64,000 bases of DNA. Source: Gemmatimonadota bacterium. Lineage in GTDB: Bacteria; Gemmatimonadota; Gemmatimonadetes; Gemmatimonadales; Gemmatimonadaceae. The DNA lies in the NCBI GenBank assembly GCA_028287285.1, contig JAQBPY010000065.1:22976-86975 (forward strand), read 5' to 3'. Shown here in pieces: positions 54,282 through 63,232 of the stretch. The notes under the pieces were generated by a model, which had not been told where the DNA came from, made no database searches, and saw nothing but the letters and a program-made list of their open reading frames with translations. The position numbers were made by a program, and so were the translations under genes. Each line of letters begins with the position of its first letter. Positions within the stretch are counted from its first letter, which is position 1.

Positions 54282-54959
54282 TTAAGCGAGAGACTTGAGG
54301 ACAAGCTTACTGACTCCACGAAGCGTCTCGAAGACACCATCGCCCGTCATGGCAACAGCCTCGAAGTACGGCGCGCGCTCCACCCACTCGCCGGTGGGCA
54401 GCTGCTCCACGAGAAATTCACCCGCGTGGAATGGATCGGGCGTGACGCGCTGTTTGGCGGGATCGGTGATCTCCCATCCAGGGTTCAGCGCTGCCTGCAG
54501 CTCCTTGATGGGTGCTGCGTTGGGCAGGTCGCGTTTGTTGTACTGAATGATGAAAGGCATCTTCGTCAGATCATAGCCGTACTCGGCCATGTTGTCGTAG
54601 AGATTCTGCATCGCCTCCTGATTCGCTTCCATGCGCTCGGTCTGCGAATCGGCCACGAAGACAAGCCCGTCCACTCCTTTGAGGATCAGCTTGCGGCTGG
54701 CATTGTAGTAGACCTGGCCGGGCACCGTGTACAGGTGAAAGCGTGTCTTGAAGCCGCGAATGGTTCCCAGGTCCACAGGCAGGAAATCGAAGAACAAGGT
54801 GCGTTCGGTTTCCGTGGCGAGCGAGATGAGCTTACCGCGGGTATCGGGCTGCACCTTGCCGTACACGTGCTCGAGATTGGTGGTCTTGCCACCCAGCCCC
54901 GAGCCGTAGTAGACGATCTTGCAGTTGATCTCGCGTGACGCGTAGTTGATCATCGACAT
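54282..54959 (-). CDS. mglA: MglA-type small GTPase
   Basis: 225 residues. It starts [20 protein letters not shown], typical of MglA; the P-loop is GSGLGGKT, and the switch region holds [20 protein letters not shown] followed by TVPGQVYYN, where MglA has a threonine in place of the Ras DTAGQ aspartate. NKRDLP provides guanine specificity. MglA controls cell polarity and motility in Myxococcus and polar functions elsewhere. The next gene upstream encodes its GAP, MglB. The C-terminal extension ([19 protein letters not shown]) is normal for the family. Confidence 0.95.
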   Translation of the reverse strand: MSMINYASREINCKIVYYGSGLGGKTTNLEHVYGKVQPDTRGKLISLATETERTLFFDFLPVDLGTIRGFKTRFHLYTVPGQVYYNASRKLILKGVDGLVFVADSQTERMEANQEAMQNLYDNMAEYGYDLTKMPFIIQYNKRDLPNAAPIKELQAALNPGWEITDPAKQRVTPDPFHAGEFLVEQLPTGEWVERAPYFEAVAMTGDGVFETLRGVSKLVLKSLA

Positions 54960-54973
54960 GGCTGTCTCGTCTC

Positions 54974-55462
54974 CTATTGAAACAGCTTGTCGATTTCGTC
55001 ATCGGCGCCGGCAAGCAGGCCGGGAGCCCCGCCCTGTGCCGCCGTCGGACGCGCGAATACCTGCTGGAACAACTGCGTCAGCTCTTCGACTGTCTGCTTC
55101 ATCTTCAGGCGGACGAGACCAAGCGTGGTCCGGTTGTCGAACAACACCACGAGAATGACCCGGCGCGCAACGTCGGCGAGGTACATGGACTCCTTTTCAC
55201 CCTGGTGAAAGAGCGAGTTGAAGTCCGTCTCACCTATCAGCTTCGCCAGCTGATCGTTCGCGCTGAAGTCCGCCGCGGTGAGCGTGGCGAACGCCGTGGG
55301 GTCGAACTTGGGCTGTTCGCCAACCGTCGCGACCAGCTGTCCGCTGCGGTCGACCAGCAGCGAACATCTCGCGTTGCTCTCGTAGAGAAAACGGTTGAGC
55401 GAGTCGGTGATGGCGGCGAAGTCGTCCTCGGTGAACGACCAGCTCGCGGCGCCTACGGGCAT
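54974..55462 (-). CDS. mglB: Roadblock/LC7-domain protein, MglB-type GTPase-activating protein
   Basis: 162 residues. The Roadblock/LC7 domain covers residues ~15-125 ([20 protein letters not shown], then [60 protein letters not shown]). The tail after residue ~130 is flexible and acidic. MglB dimers activate MglA GTP hydrolysis. The gene lies 14 bases before mglA; the order mglB-mglA is that known in other phyla. Confidence 0.9.
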   Translation of the reverse strand: MPVGAASWSFTEDDFAAITDSLNRFLYESNARCSLLVDRSGQLVATVGEQPKFDPTAFATLTAADFSANDQLAKLIGETDFNSLFHQGEKESMYLADVARRVILVVLFDNRTTLGLVRLKMKQTVEELTQLFQQVFARPTAAQGGAPGLLAGADDEIDKLFQ

Positions 55463-55474
55463 GAGAATCTCTGC

Positions 55475-55750
55475 CTAGTCGAGGTATGCATTCATGCGGC
55501 GCAGCAGATGCCGGCCGCGTTTGCGAAGCATGGGACGCTGCTCCCAATCCACATATTCCACGAGCAGCCTCGCCGTGTCGGCACTCGGCTGGCCGCCGAG
55601 GTAGCCGAGTGCGGCGAGACGACGTACGGGTGACTTGCTGAACAGCTCACGACGACTGCGCTGCACCTGCACTGACCAGAGTACCAGCCCAACGCCCAAT
55701 CCGCCAAGGAAGCCCAGGCCGGCGAGACGGAGCCGTGACGGCGCGCTCAC
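55475..55750 (-). CDS. Small membrane-anchored protein of unknown function
   Basis: 91 residues, GTG start overlapping the recR stop (GTGA). One N-terminal membrane helix (LAGLGFLGGLGVGLVLWSVQ) is followed by a basic helical part of about 55 residues (VRRLAALGYLGGQPSADTAR, LLVEYVDWEQRPMLRKRGRH). The cytoplasmic part looks like a single HEAT-type helix pair. The position between recR and mglB suggests a link to MglA/MglB, perhaps at the membrane, but that is only context. Confidence 0.75.
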   Translation of the reverse strand: MSAPSRLRLAGLGFLGGLGVGLVLWSVQVQRSRRELFSKSPVRRLAALGYLGGQPSADTARLLVEYVDWEQRPMLRKRGRHLLRRMNAYLD

Positions 55751-56334
55751 ATGGCCCTCCGTGCAGACAGCGCCTGCGCAATGGTGACACCATCCGCATA
55801 CTCGAGATCACCGCCCACGGGCAGGCCGCGGGCAATGCGGGTGACACTGAGCTCGAACGACGAGAGTTGTCGCTGCACGTACAATGCGGTGGCCTCTCCT
55901 TCGAGACTCGGGTTCGTTGCGAGGATGACTTCACGAATGCCGCCGGCCTCGATACGCCGGATCAGCTGCGAGATGTTCAGGTCGTCCGGTGTCACGCCGT
56001 CCAGTGGAGACAGCCGGCCGCCCAGCACATGATAATGTCCGCGATACTCTCCCGCTCGCTCGATTGCGCCGATGTCCGCCGCTTCCTCCACCACACAGAT
56101 CATGGCGGGATCGCGACGTGGATCGCGGCAGATCACGCACAGCTCCTCCTCCGTGAGGTTGAAGCATCGCGAGCAGGGGCGAATCTTGTCCGACAATGTT
56201 CGCAACGCATCCGCCAGCCGGCGGCCCTGCTCGGGGGGCTGCTTGAGCAGGTGGTACGTGAGCCGAAGCGCCGTCTTGCGCCCGATGCCGGGAAGCTTGG
56301 CCAGCTCCCCGGTGAGATCGTCAATGGCCGACAT
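55747..56334 (-). CDS. recR: Recombination mediator protein RecR
   Basis: 195 residues. The helix-hairpin-helix region is ELAKLPGIGRKTALRLTYHL. The four-cysteine zinc element runs CSRCFNLTEEELCVIC, and the Toprim domain contains VVEEAADIGAIERAGEYRGH and LATNPSLEGEATALY. RecR with RecO/RecF loads RecA on gapped DNA. It starts ten bases after ybaB and overlaps the small membrane protein gene. Confidence 0.97.
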   Translation of the reverse strand: MSAIDDLTGELAKLPGIGRKTALRLTYHLLKQPPEQGRRLADALRTLSDKIRPCSRCFNLTEEELCVICRDPRRDPAMICVVEEAADIGAIERAGEYRGHYHVLGGRLSPLDGVTPDDLNISQLIRRIEAGGIREVILATNPSLEGEATALYVQRQLSSFELSVTRIARGLPVGGDLEYADGVTIAQALSARRAM

Positions 56335-56343
56335 GCCAACTCG

Positions 56344-56661
56344 TCAAAACGGAAGCTTGAAGGGCAGCGACAGCCCGCCGGTCAGCTTGCCCATCTCACG
56401 CTGCTGGATGTCCTGCGCCTTTTTCTGCGCCTCCGTCACGGCAACGAGCACGAGGTCCTCGAGCATCTCCACGTCGGAAGCCTTCACGATGCCTGGATCA
56501 ATCTTGATGGAGCGGACGGTGCCCTTGCCGTTCACTTCGACCGAGACCATGCCGCCACCAGCGGATGCCGTCACGGTCTGGCTCTGGAGGTCCGCGTCGA
56601 TCGCCTGGAATTTTCCCTGCATCTCCTGCGCTTGCGCGAGGAGCTTCATGATGTCAGCCAT
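56344..56661 (-). CDS. YbaB/EbfC-family nucleoid-associated protein
   Basis: 105 residues. The start MADIMKLLAQAQEMQGKFQA and the central ASAGGGMVSVEVNGKGTVRS are typical of the family, as is the C-terminal helix (LVLVAVTEAQKKAQDIQQRE). YbaB forms a dimer that binds DNA. It lies between dnaX and recR, the order found in many bacteria. Confidence 0.95.
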   Translation of the reverse strand: MADIMKLLAQAQEMQGKFQAIDADLQSQTVTASAGGGMVSVEVNGKGTVRSIKIDPGIVKASDVEMLEDLVLVAVTEAQKKAQDIQQREMGKLTGGLSLPFKLPF

Positions 56662-56741
56662 TCTCTCTGCTACCGGTCAGGGGACATAAGCTACGCCGCC
56701 TTGCACGGGCGGGGCAAGCAAGTGCGGAACCCACGCTCAGG

Positions 56742-58511
56742 TCAGTCGACAAGATCGAGATCGAGCGCGTCGATGGCTTTGTCGAGCACCGGATCCCGGC
56801 GCCGCATGGCCGACAGCCGTTCGCTGCGCACCATCTCGTCAGTGAGCCGCGCCGGCGGCAGGGCGGATGCCGCGGCGGCTCGCACCACGATGCGCTGGAT
56901 GCCGGGAAACCATCCTCGAAGCGTCTGGGTCAACTCCGCCTTTGCCTCTTCCAATCCCCTTTCATACACCGGATTGGCCTCTTCGAGCTCGATGGTGACT
57001 TCGCCCTTGGCGTTGATGGCCTGGGGGGCGGAATGCTGAAGCGCCGTTGCGGCGAGGCTCTTCCCCGTCGCCCGCAGGGACGCCACAAGCTCATCCCACC
57101 GCTCGGATACGTGGCTGACGTCGGGAATCTTTTCCCCTAGTGATGTGCTCGCTTGCGGCATTGGAACCGCCTTGGCGGGCACAGCTATTGGCGCGGTGGG
57201 CGGCTTGACAGGCGCAACAGCAGGCATATCAGCATTCGCGATGACCGCACGCCAGTCAGAGGCAGGTGAATCAGCGGGCCTTGCCGGTCGTGCGTCTCTG
57301 AGGGGAGCCGGTGCAGCAAGGGGTGCCGCCCGCCGAGGCTCCGGCTCGATCACCGCGCCACCCTGACCTCCGCCAATGCCGCGCAGCACTGCCTCGAGCG
57401 ACACCGTACGATCGAGCAGGGCAAACCGGACGAACAACGCTTCCAGGAGGAGCTGCTGCTGCCCGCTTTTCCGGAACCGCGGTTCGAGCTCCGTGAGCGC
57501 CGACAGCATGCGAAGCAGATCGCCGGCGCTGAATGCATCTTTCCGCTGCGCCAGCGCATCCCGCACGCGCTCGCTCGTTTCAACCGACGTGCCGCCAAGG
57601 GTGACCGCGAGCTGCGCGCGAACGATATCGGCAAAACCGGTAAGGAACTGGCCGAAGTCGATGCCGGCATCAGCCAGCCGGCCCACGAACGCAAAGACAT
57701 CACCCGCTCGGCGCTGGGACAGCAGGTCGAGCAGATCCAGGAACTCATCTTCCGGGACGAGTCCGAGTGCATCGCGGACGCGCTCCGGAGAGAGCTCGCC
57801 GTCTCCCATGGCCAGCACCTGATCCGTGAGCGACAGGGCATCGCGCATGGAGCCGTCGGCTGCCCGCGCAATCATGGACAGGGCATCGGCATGTGCGGAC
57901 ACGCCTTCGCCGGCCAGTACCCGCTCGAGACGCTGGCGGATGTCGGCCGGCCCGATGCGCTTGAAGTCGAAGCGCTGGAGACGGCTCAGCACCGGTGCGG
58001 CCGCCTGGGCGATCTTCTGCGGTTCGGTGGTGGCGAAAACGAACACGACGCGCGGTGGCGGCTCCTCCAGCACCTTGAGCAGCGCGTTCCATGCTTCGCG
58101 GGTGAGCATGTGCGCTTCGTCGACGATGTAGACCTTGTACTGGTCATCGCCCGAGGGGGCGTACATGGCGCGCTCGCGCAGGTCGCGGGCGTCGTCAACG
58201 CCACGGTTGGAGGCGGCGTCGATTTCCACGACGTCCAGCGACGACGCGCCACTCCAGATTCTTTGGCAGCTCTGGCATTCGCCGCAGGGCTCGCCGCCCA
58301 GGGTGGGGTCACCGCGCCGCTCGCAGTTGAGTGCCATGGCGAGCACGCGTGCGAGTGTCGTCTTGCCCACACCGCGCGGGCCGCACAGCAGATAACCGTG
58401 CGCAACGCGGTTGCGCGCGATGGCGCCCTTGAGCGTGGCGGCGACATGCCCCTGGACAGCGACGTCGGCGAAGGTGCGGGGCCGGTACTTGCGAGCGAGA
58501 GCGAGAGCCAT
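56742..58511 (-). CDS. dnaX: DNA polymerase III subunit gamma/tau
   Basis: 589 residues from the ATG at 58511 (MALALARKYRPRTFADVAVQ, a standard DnaX opening); the frame is open further upstream but that part lacks any DnaX sequence. Walker A is GPRGVGKTT, the zinc cysteines are in LNC and CGECQSC, the Walker B region is YIVDEAHMLTREAWNALLKV, and the sensor-1 region is ATTEPQKI. The C-terminal ~220 residues are Pro/Ala-rich tau-like sequence. It is the clamp-loader ATPase. I did not see an obvious A-rich frameshift site for making gamma, but I did not scan exhaustively. Head of the ten-gene minus-strand block. Confidence 0.96.
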   Translation of the reverse strand: MALALARKYRPRTFADVAVQGHVAATLKGAIARNRVAHGYLLCGPRGVGKTTLARVLAMALNCERRGDPTLGGEPCGECQSCQRIWSGASSLDVVEIDAASNRGVDDARDLRERAMYAPSGDDQYKVYIVDEAHMLTREAWNALLKVLEEPPPRVVFVFATTEPQKIAQAAAPVLSRLQRFDFKRIGPADIRQRLERVLAGEGVSAHADALSMIARAADGSMRDALSLTDQVLAMGDGELSPERVRDALGLVPEDEFLDLLDLLSQRRAGDVFAFVGRLADAGIDFGQFLTGFADIVRAQLAVTLGGTSVETSERVRDALAQRKDAFSAGDLLRMLSALTELEPRFRKSGQQQLLLEALFVRFALLDRTVSLEAVLRGIGGGQGGAVIEPEPRRAAPLAAPAPLRDARPARPADSPASDWRAVIANADMPAVAPVKPPTAPIAVPAKAVPMPQASTSLGEKIPDVSHVSERWDELVASLRATGKSLAATALQHSAPQAINAKGEVTIELEEANPVYERGLEEAKAELTQTLRGWFPGIQRIVVRAAAASALPPARLTDEMVRSERLSAMRRRDPVLDKAIDALDLDLVD

Positions 58512-58659
58512 TGTGCCGTAATTTACTGTGCGGCAAACCCGCGTGTGAGGGACGCGTGAGCACTCGCCGGAAATCCGTGCGCGCAATAAGTTGTACGCAG
58601 GGCCGCGCGCCGAGCCTCCCACCCGCCGGCGGGCCTTTTTCCAACTCTCCCCCGTCTTC

Positions 58660-60189
58660 GTGACAATTGAAGCACTGCCACCCGCGAACGACCGGGAGGA
58701 TCCCGCTCCCACTGACCTGATCACCAATAGCGCCGCCACGCGCAGCGCGGATCTCGATCGGTCGTTGATGCGAGGCATTCTCTGGACGAGCGGGGTAAAG
58801 TGGATCGGCCAGGCCGCCACCTGGATCTCGACCATCGTCGTCGCGCGCGTCCTTGGTCCGGATGCATTCGGCCTTGTGGGCATGGCCATGATCTACATGG
58901 GCCTGGTCACGCTCGTGAGCGAATTCGGCATCGGGTCGGCGGTCGTCACATTGCGGTCTCTTTCAGAGGCCCAGGTGAAGCAGGTCAACTCCGTGGCGAT
59001 CATGATCGGCCTGGTGGCCATGCTGATCTCGCTGGCGGCGGCCACGCCCGTGGGGGCCGCGTTTGGCGTGCCCGAGGTGCGCACGATCGTGCTCGCACTG
59101 AGCTGTACCCTGCTCATCAGCAGCTTCCAAACGGTTCCCTCGGCGCTCCTGCAGCGGGAAATGCGCTTCAAGCGCCTCGCGGCGGGCGAGGGGACCCAGA
59201 CCCTGCTGACCGCTGCGGTAACCGTCATTTTTGCGCTGGACGGCATGGGGTTCTGGTCGCTTGTCGCCGGACAGATTGCCGGCTCGCTGGCGTTGAGCAT
59301 CATTCTCGTCCTGTCGAGCCCCACGCGGTTTGCCGTGCCGCGCAAGGCGGATCTTCAGCAGGCCATCACGTTCAGCTCGCACATGATCGTCGCGCGCCTT
59401 GCGTGGTATGTCTTTTCCAACGCGGACTTCGCGGTCGTAGGGAGGGTGGCGGGCAAGGCGGCGCTGGGAGCGTACACCTTTGGCTGGACGCTGGCCAACG
59501 TCCCCATCGAAAAGGTCACGTCGATGGTCATCCGGGTCACGCCGTCGGTGCTGTCGGCGGTGCGTGACGACCCGCCTGCCCTTCGCCGCTACCTGCTCCG
59601 GATCACCGAAGCCATCGCGGTCATCACCTTTCCCGCCACCATGGGGCTCGCGCTCGTGGCCGGCCCGCTGGTGATCGTTGCGCTTGGCGAGCCATGGCGC
59701 GCGGCCATCGTGCCGCTTCGCCTGCTGGCGATCTACTCGGGCGTGCGTTCCATTGCGCCCATGATCTCGCAGGTCCTGGCCGCGCTTGGCGAAACGCGGG
59801 TGCTGATGCGGTGGAATGCCGTCGGCGCGGTCGTCCTGCCCTTCGGCTTCATCGTCGGCAGCCACTGGGGCGCGGCAGGGGTGGCGGCCGCGTGGATTCT
59901 CGTCCATCCGATCGTACTTTTCCCCACCTATCGTTTCGTGTTCAAGGCCATTGAGCTGCCGGTCAGGGATTATTTTCTTGCCATCTGGCCCGCGCTGAGC
60001 GGCAACATCGCCATGGCAGTCACGGTCATGTTATGGAATCACTTCGAGCTCTATGGGTCAACGCCATTGACGCGGCTGCTCGTTCTCTCCGGCGTGGGCG
60101 CAGTGACGTATGTCGCTACGCTGTTCCTGTTGCACGGTGAGCGCATTCGCGTGCTTCGGGTAATGATCGCCGAGCTTCGCGCCGCGTGA
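58660..60189 (+). CDS. Polysaccharide/lipid-linked oligosaccharide flippase (MOP/Wzx-like)
   Basis: About 509 residues from a GTG at 58660; a TTG at 58591 or an ATG at 58768 (MRGILWTSGVKWIGQAATWI) are other options, and the ATG is closest to family starts. Twelve or more membrane helices are visible. The family element is DAFGLVGMAMIYMGLVTLVS then FGIGSAVV. The central ALLQREMRFKRLAAGEGTQT is typical of WzxC-like exporters. It likely flips a lipid-linked glycan across the inner membrane. The last codons overlap the glycosyltransferase gene by GTGA. Confidence 0.92.
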   Translation: MTIEALPPANDREDPAPTDLITNSAATRSADLDRSLMRGILWTSGVKWIGQAATWISTIVVARVLGPDAFGLVGMAMIYMGLVTLVSEFGIGSAVVTLRSLSEAQVKQVNSVAIMIGLVAMLISLAAATPVGAAFGVPEVRTIVLALSCTLLISSFQTVPSALLQREMRFKRLAAGEGTQTLLTAAVTVIFALDGMGFWSLVAGQIAGSLALSIILVLSSPTRFAVPRKADLQQAITFSSHMIVARLAWYVFSNADFAVVGRVAGKAALGAYTFGWTLANVPIEKVTSMVIRVTPSVLSAVRDDPPALRRYLLRITEAIAVITFPATMGLALVAGPLVIVALGEPWRAAIVPLRLLAIYSGVRSIAPMISQVLAALGETRVLMRWNAVGAVVLPFGFIVGSHWGAAGVAAAWILVHPIVLFPTYRFVFKAIELPVRDYFLAIWPALSGNIAMAVTVMLWNHFELYGSTPLTRLLVLSGVGAVTYVATLFLLHGERIRVLRVMIAELRAA

Positions 60190-61583
60190 GCGAGGGTTCC
60201 CTTCCGCTGTATTTCGCCAGCGAGCCGAGTGGCACGGCGGGCGCGAAACGTCTCCTGATCATCAGCTATGCATTTCCCCCCGATCCACAGGTGGGCGGAC
60301 GACGCTGGCAGCAGATGGCGCGGTTTCTGGCGGATGCGGGCTGGGAGATCGACGTCATCGCACGCGATTTTCGCGCGTTGCGGGTGGTGGACCGCCCGAG
60401 TCTCGCCAGCCTGCCGCGGGGCACGCGCATTTTCACGGTGCCGGATCAGCCGCCGCTCGTGAGCCGCCTCCAGGCGCGCTGGTGGCCGGCCATTCGCACT
60501 GTCGTGCGCTTCGGGCGCAAGCGTCCCTCCTACGACGAGGAAAACAGGGCGGCCGTGGTGAATGCAGAAAAGCCGGTGGTCGGCAGCACATTCAGCCGGA
60601 CATATTTCGCACGCGTGGAGTTTTCACGCGACGGCAACTGGGCACGCGCCGCCGCTCGCCTCGCAAAGCGCCTGATGCAGACGGGAACCTATTCTGCCGT
60701 CGTGACGTCGGGGCCACCGCATATGACCCACGAGGCGGGCCGCCAGCTCACGCGAGCGTTGGGCGTACCCCATGTGCTCGATATGCGGGATCCATGGAGC
60801 CTCGTGGAGCGCGTACCGGACTATGTATCATGTCCCACCTTTTTCCGTCTGGCCAAACAGTGGGAGGAGCGGTTCATCGATGCGGCCGCGCTCGTCACGA
60901 TGAACACCGAGGCGGGCGCCGCTGCCATGCGCAACGCGTATCCCGCGGCGGCCCACAAGATCGAGACGGTACGGAACGGCTGCGACGACGAGCCAGTGCC
61001 GCCCACCACGCGCGACCGCTGCTTCAACATTCGTTTCGCGGGATCGATCTACCTGGATCGCGATCCGCGCCTGGTGTTTCGCGCGGCAGCATTGGTCATT
61101 CGGGATCTTGGCCTGAACCCGGCCCAGTTGAAGCTCACGTTCCTGGGCGACGTCGACGCCTCTGGCGGCACGCGGCTGCTTGCCGAGCAGGAAGGGGTGA
61201 GCGAGTTCGTGGACATTGGACCGTCCGTTCCGAGACGGGAGATTCTCGAATTCATGGCGGGAGCGGCCATGCTGCTCAGCCTTCCCCAGGACAGCGACTT
61301 CGCCATCCCCGCCAAGATCTATGAATACATGCGGTTCGACGCGTGGATGCTGGTGCTTGCCACACCGCAGTGCGCCACGGCGCTCGTGCTCGAGAATAGT
61401 GGCGCCGACGTTGTCGATCCGTCCAGCGTGCAGGGCATCGCGCGCGTGATTCGCTCACGGTACGAGCAGTACGCGCGCGGTGAATATCCGCAGTCGATCG
61501 CCGGCAGCGGGCGATATGATCGGAGCGTGCAGGCAACGAAGTTGATTGCGCGGCTGCACCAGCTCGAAAAAAGCCAGCCCTGA
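60186..61583 (+). CDS. Glycosyltransferase, GT4-like
   Basis: 465 residues, GTG start overlapping the flippase stop. The N-terminal Rossmann half has RLLIISYAFPPDPQVGGRRW and VLDMRDPWSLVERVPDYVSC. The C-terminal half has IRFAGSIYLDRDPRLVFRAA, FVDIGPSVPRREILEFMAGA and the nucleotide-sugar loop DFAIPAKIYEYMRF, as in GT4 enzymes. It contains an unusual insert around residues 95-150 (KRPSYDEENRAAVVNAEKP). The pairing with a flippase suggests capsule or exopolysaccharide synthesis. The sugar is unknown. Confidence 0.9.
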   Translation: MSEGSLPLYFASEPSGTAGAKRLLIISYAFPPDPQVGGRRWQQMARFLADAGWEIDVIARDFRALRVVDRPSLASLPRGTRIFTVPDQPPLVSRLQARWWPAIRTVVRFGRKRPSYDEENRAAVVNAEKPVVGSTFSRTYFARVEFSRDGNWARAAARLAKRLMQTGTYSAVVTSGPPHMTHEAGRQLTRALGVPHVLDMRDPWSLVERVPDYVSCPTFFRLAKQWEERFIDAAALVTMNTEAGAAAMRNAYPAAAHKIETVRNGCDDEPVPPTTRDRCFNIRFAGSIYLDRDPRLVFRAAALVIRDLGLNPAQLKLTFLGDVDASGGTRLLAEQEGVSEFVDIGPSVPRREILEFMAGAAMLLSLPQDSDFAIPAKIYEYMRFDAWMLVLATPQCATALVLENSGADVVDPSSVQGIARVIRSRYEQYARGEYPQSIAGSGRYDRSVQATKLIARLHQLEKSQP

Positions 61584-61620
61584 AACGCAACGGCGCCGGA
61601 AGCTCGTAACGAGACTCCCA

Positions 61621-61748
61621 GCGCCGGATTGCCCCAGGCCTGACGAAGCGACGTCAGACACCTCATGCCGCTGCTACCTTCGGGGTCCTGACGGAGTTAG
61701 AAGGCTGCCGCCCTTCGGGACCTGGGACACCGGAAATCTAACCCGGCG
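61621..61748 (-). ncRNA. ffs: Signal recognition particle RNA (bacterial small SRP RNA)
   Basis: On the minus strand 61692-61670 reads the SRP domain IV core: GTCAGGACCCCGAAGG followed by TAGCAGC, with GGTGTCTGAC completing the apical stem. The basal helices also close: CCCAGG (61726-61721) with CCTGGG (61638-61633), and CGCCGG with CCGGCG at the two ends (61748 and 61622). The 5' arm contains a second, imperfect copy of the motif. Ends are set by the outer stem and are approximate. It lies between ltaE and the glycosyltransferase. Confidence 0.85.
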
Positions 61749-61765
61749 TCAAGGGCGAAACAACG

Positions 61766-62803
61766 CTACGCCGCGCAGGCTTCAATCGCCGACCGCACCA
61801 CCGCCGCCGCCTGCGTCATGATATCTGCATCCACGTCCAGATGCGCCACCGCCCGAATGCGGGATGGCGTCCAGACGGAGATGAGCACTCCCATCTCCCT
61901 GGCCTTCGCTGCCACGTCGCTCGCCGTGACCGACGGCGGCAGGTCCACCATCACGATGTTGGTGTCCGGCGGAACGACCGTCGCTCCGGCCGCTCCCTCC
62001 ACCAGCCCGGCAAACAGGCGCGCATTGGCATGGTCGTCGGACAGCCTGTCCAGGTTCACGTCGAGCGCATGCAGCGCTGCAGCCGCAAGCACACCCGACT
62101 GGCGCATGCCACCGCCCACCCGTTTGCGAATGCGATGCGCACGGTCCATCGTGGACGCATCGCCCACAAGGATGGCGCCCACCGGACAGCCGAGTCCCTT
62201 GGAAAGGCTCAGCATCACGGTATCTGCGCATGCCGCGAACTCGGCGATGGGTACTCCGGCGGCGGCACTCGCGTTCCACAGCCGCGCGCCGTCCATGTGC
62301 ACCGGGATGCCGGCATCACGTGCGATGGCGCCCATCATCCGCGACTCACTAATGGATGTTACCGCGCCGCCCGCCCCGTTATGGGTGTTCTCGAGACAGA
62401 TGAGCGTCGTGAGCGGATTGTGCTTCGACACAGGGCGAATGGATCGCCGCAGGTCTTCCGCGCACATGATCGATCGCCCTTCGCTGGAGGGAACGAGCCG
62501 GAACTGTATGCTGCTCATCGTGGCCACACCGGCCATCTCGCCCTGCATGATGTGCGCGTTGCTGTCGACCAGGACCTCGGAGCCCGGCGTCGTATGCACC
62601 GCAACGCCCACGAGATTCCCCATGGAACCGGTGGGAAAGAATAGCGCGGCCTCCTTGCCCAGCAGCCGTGCGATGCGGTCTTCGAGCAGCCGAACACTCG
62701 GGTCGCCGTCGAGGACGTCGTCGCCGACCTCCGCATCTGCCATGGCCTGTCGCATGGCGCGGGACGGCTTGGTGACTGTGTCCGAACGGATGTCTGCGAG
62801 CAT
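61766..62803 (-). CDS. ltaE: Low-specificity L-threonine aldolase
   Basis: 345 residues from the ATG at 62803 (MLADIRSDTVTKPSRAMRQA); the in-frame ATG at 62839 adds an atypical leader. Family features: GDDVLDGDPSVRLLEDRIAR, FFPTGSMGNLVGVAVHTTPG, the PLP-binding HMDGARLWNA and the lysine in MLSLSKGLGCPVGAILVGD. It splits threonine or allo-threonine to glycine and acetaldehyde. The stop lies 17 bases before the 5' end of the SRP RNA gene. Confidence 0.95.
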   Translation of the reverse strand: MLADIRSDTVTKPSRAMRQAMADAEVGDDVLDGDPSVRLLEDRIARLLGKEAALFFPTGSMGNLVGVAVHTTPGSEVLVDSNAHIMQGEMAGVATMSSIQFRLVPSSEGRSIMCAEDLRRSIRPVSKHNPLTTLICLENTHNGAGGAVTSISESRMMGAIARDAGIPVHMDGARLWNASAAAGVPIAEFAACADTVMLSLSKGLGCPVGAILVGDASTMDRAHRIRKRVGGGMRQSGVLAAAALHALDVNLDRLSDDHANARLFAGLVEGAAGATVVPPDTNIVMVDLPPSVTASDVAAKAREMGVLISVWTPSRIRAVAHLDVDADIMTQAAAVVRSAIEACAA

Positions 62804-62823
62804 GTTGGGCGAATTGGGCGGTG

Positions 62824-62872
62824 AAAAAGACAAGAGCACACCAATGTATCATGGCGTGCCCTCGCTGTCTTT
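62824..62872 (-). terminator. Long hairpin terminator after the repeat lipoprotein
   Basis: Minus-strand AAAGACA...GAG..GCACGCC pairs with GGTGTGC...CTC..TGTCTTT across a ten-base loop (with G-U pairs) and is followed by a T5 run (AAAAA at 62824-62828). It begins 18 bases after the lipoprotein stop and ends just before ltaE, so it separates the two transcripts. Confidence 0.75.
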
Positions 62873-62890
62873 ACCGTTCACCCGGCCGCA

Positions 62891-63163
62891 TTACGGCTTG
62901 GTGACTTTGACCGTCGGCGTGGAGACAACCGTCTTCTTGGTGCCGACGACGGGCTTCTGGACAACCAGCGTCTCAGGCTTCGTTCCGACGACCGGTGTGT
63001 TGATGGTATCCTTTCGCGTACCGACGTCGACGCTCGGCGTGGTGACGGTGTGCGTCTCCGTCCCCACAGTAGGCGTCTTCACTTCGTACGTGTCATCGCC
63101 CGTCTTCTTGCACGCCGCGAGCGGCAGCGCGAGGATGACGGCGCCAATCAGCATTTTGCGCAT
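62891..63163 (-). CDS. Repeat-containing small lipoprotein
   Basis: 90 residues. The ATG at 63163 gives the lipoprotein signal peptide MRKMLIGAVILALPLAACKK, with the lipobox LAAC and Cys18. The mature part is one imperfect repeat of about 13-15 residues, with VGT as the anchor: TPTVGTETHTV, TPSVDVGTRKDTI, TPVVGTKPETLVV, KPVVGTKKTVV, TPTVKV. It is very rich in Thr and Val, so extended or beta-structured. No family recognised. A strong terminator follows. The longer frame to 63193 is not supported. Confidence 0.82.
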   Translation of the reverse strand: MRKMLIGAVILALPLAACKKTGDDTYEVKTPTVGTETHTVTTPSVDVGTRKDTINTPVVGTKPETLVVQKPVVGTKKTVVSTPTVKVTKP

Positions 63164-63232
63164 GGTGGGGCCTCCCCAGGGTAGTTCGTTCACTCAGGAC
63201 CTAGGCAACCTTCGCGCCACACCGTGGCGGAC

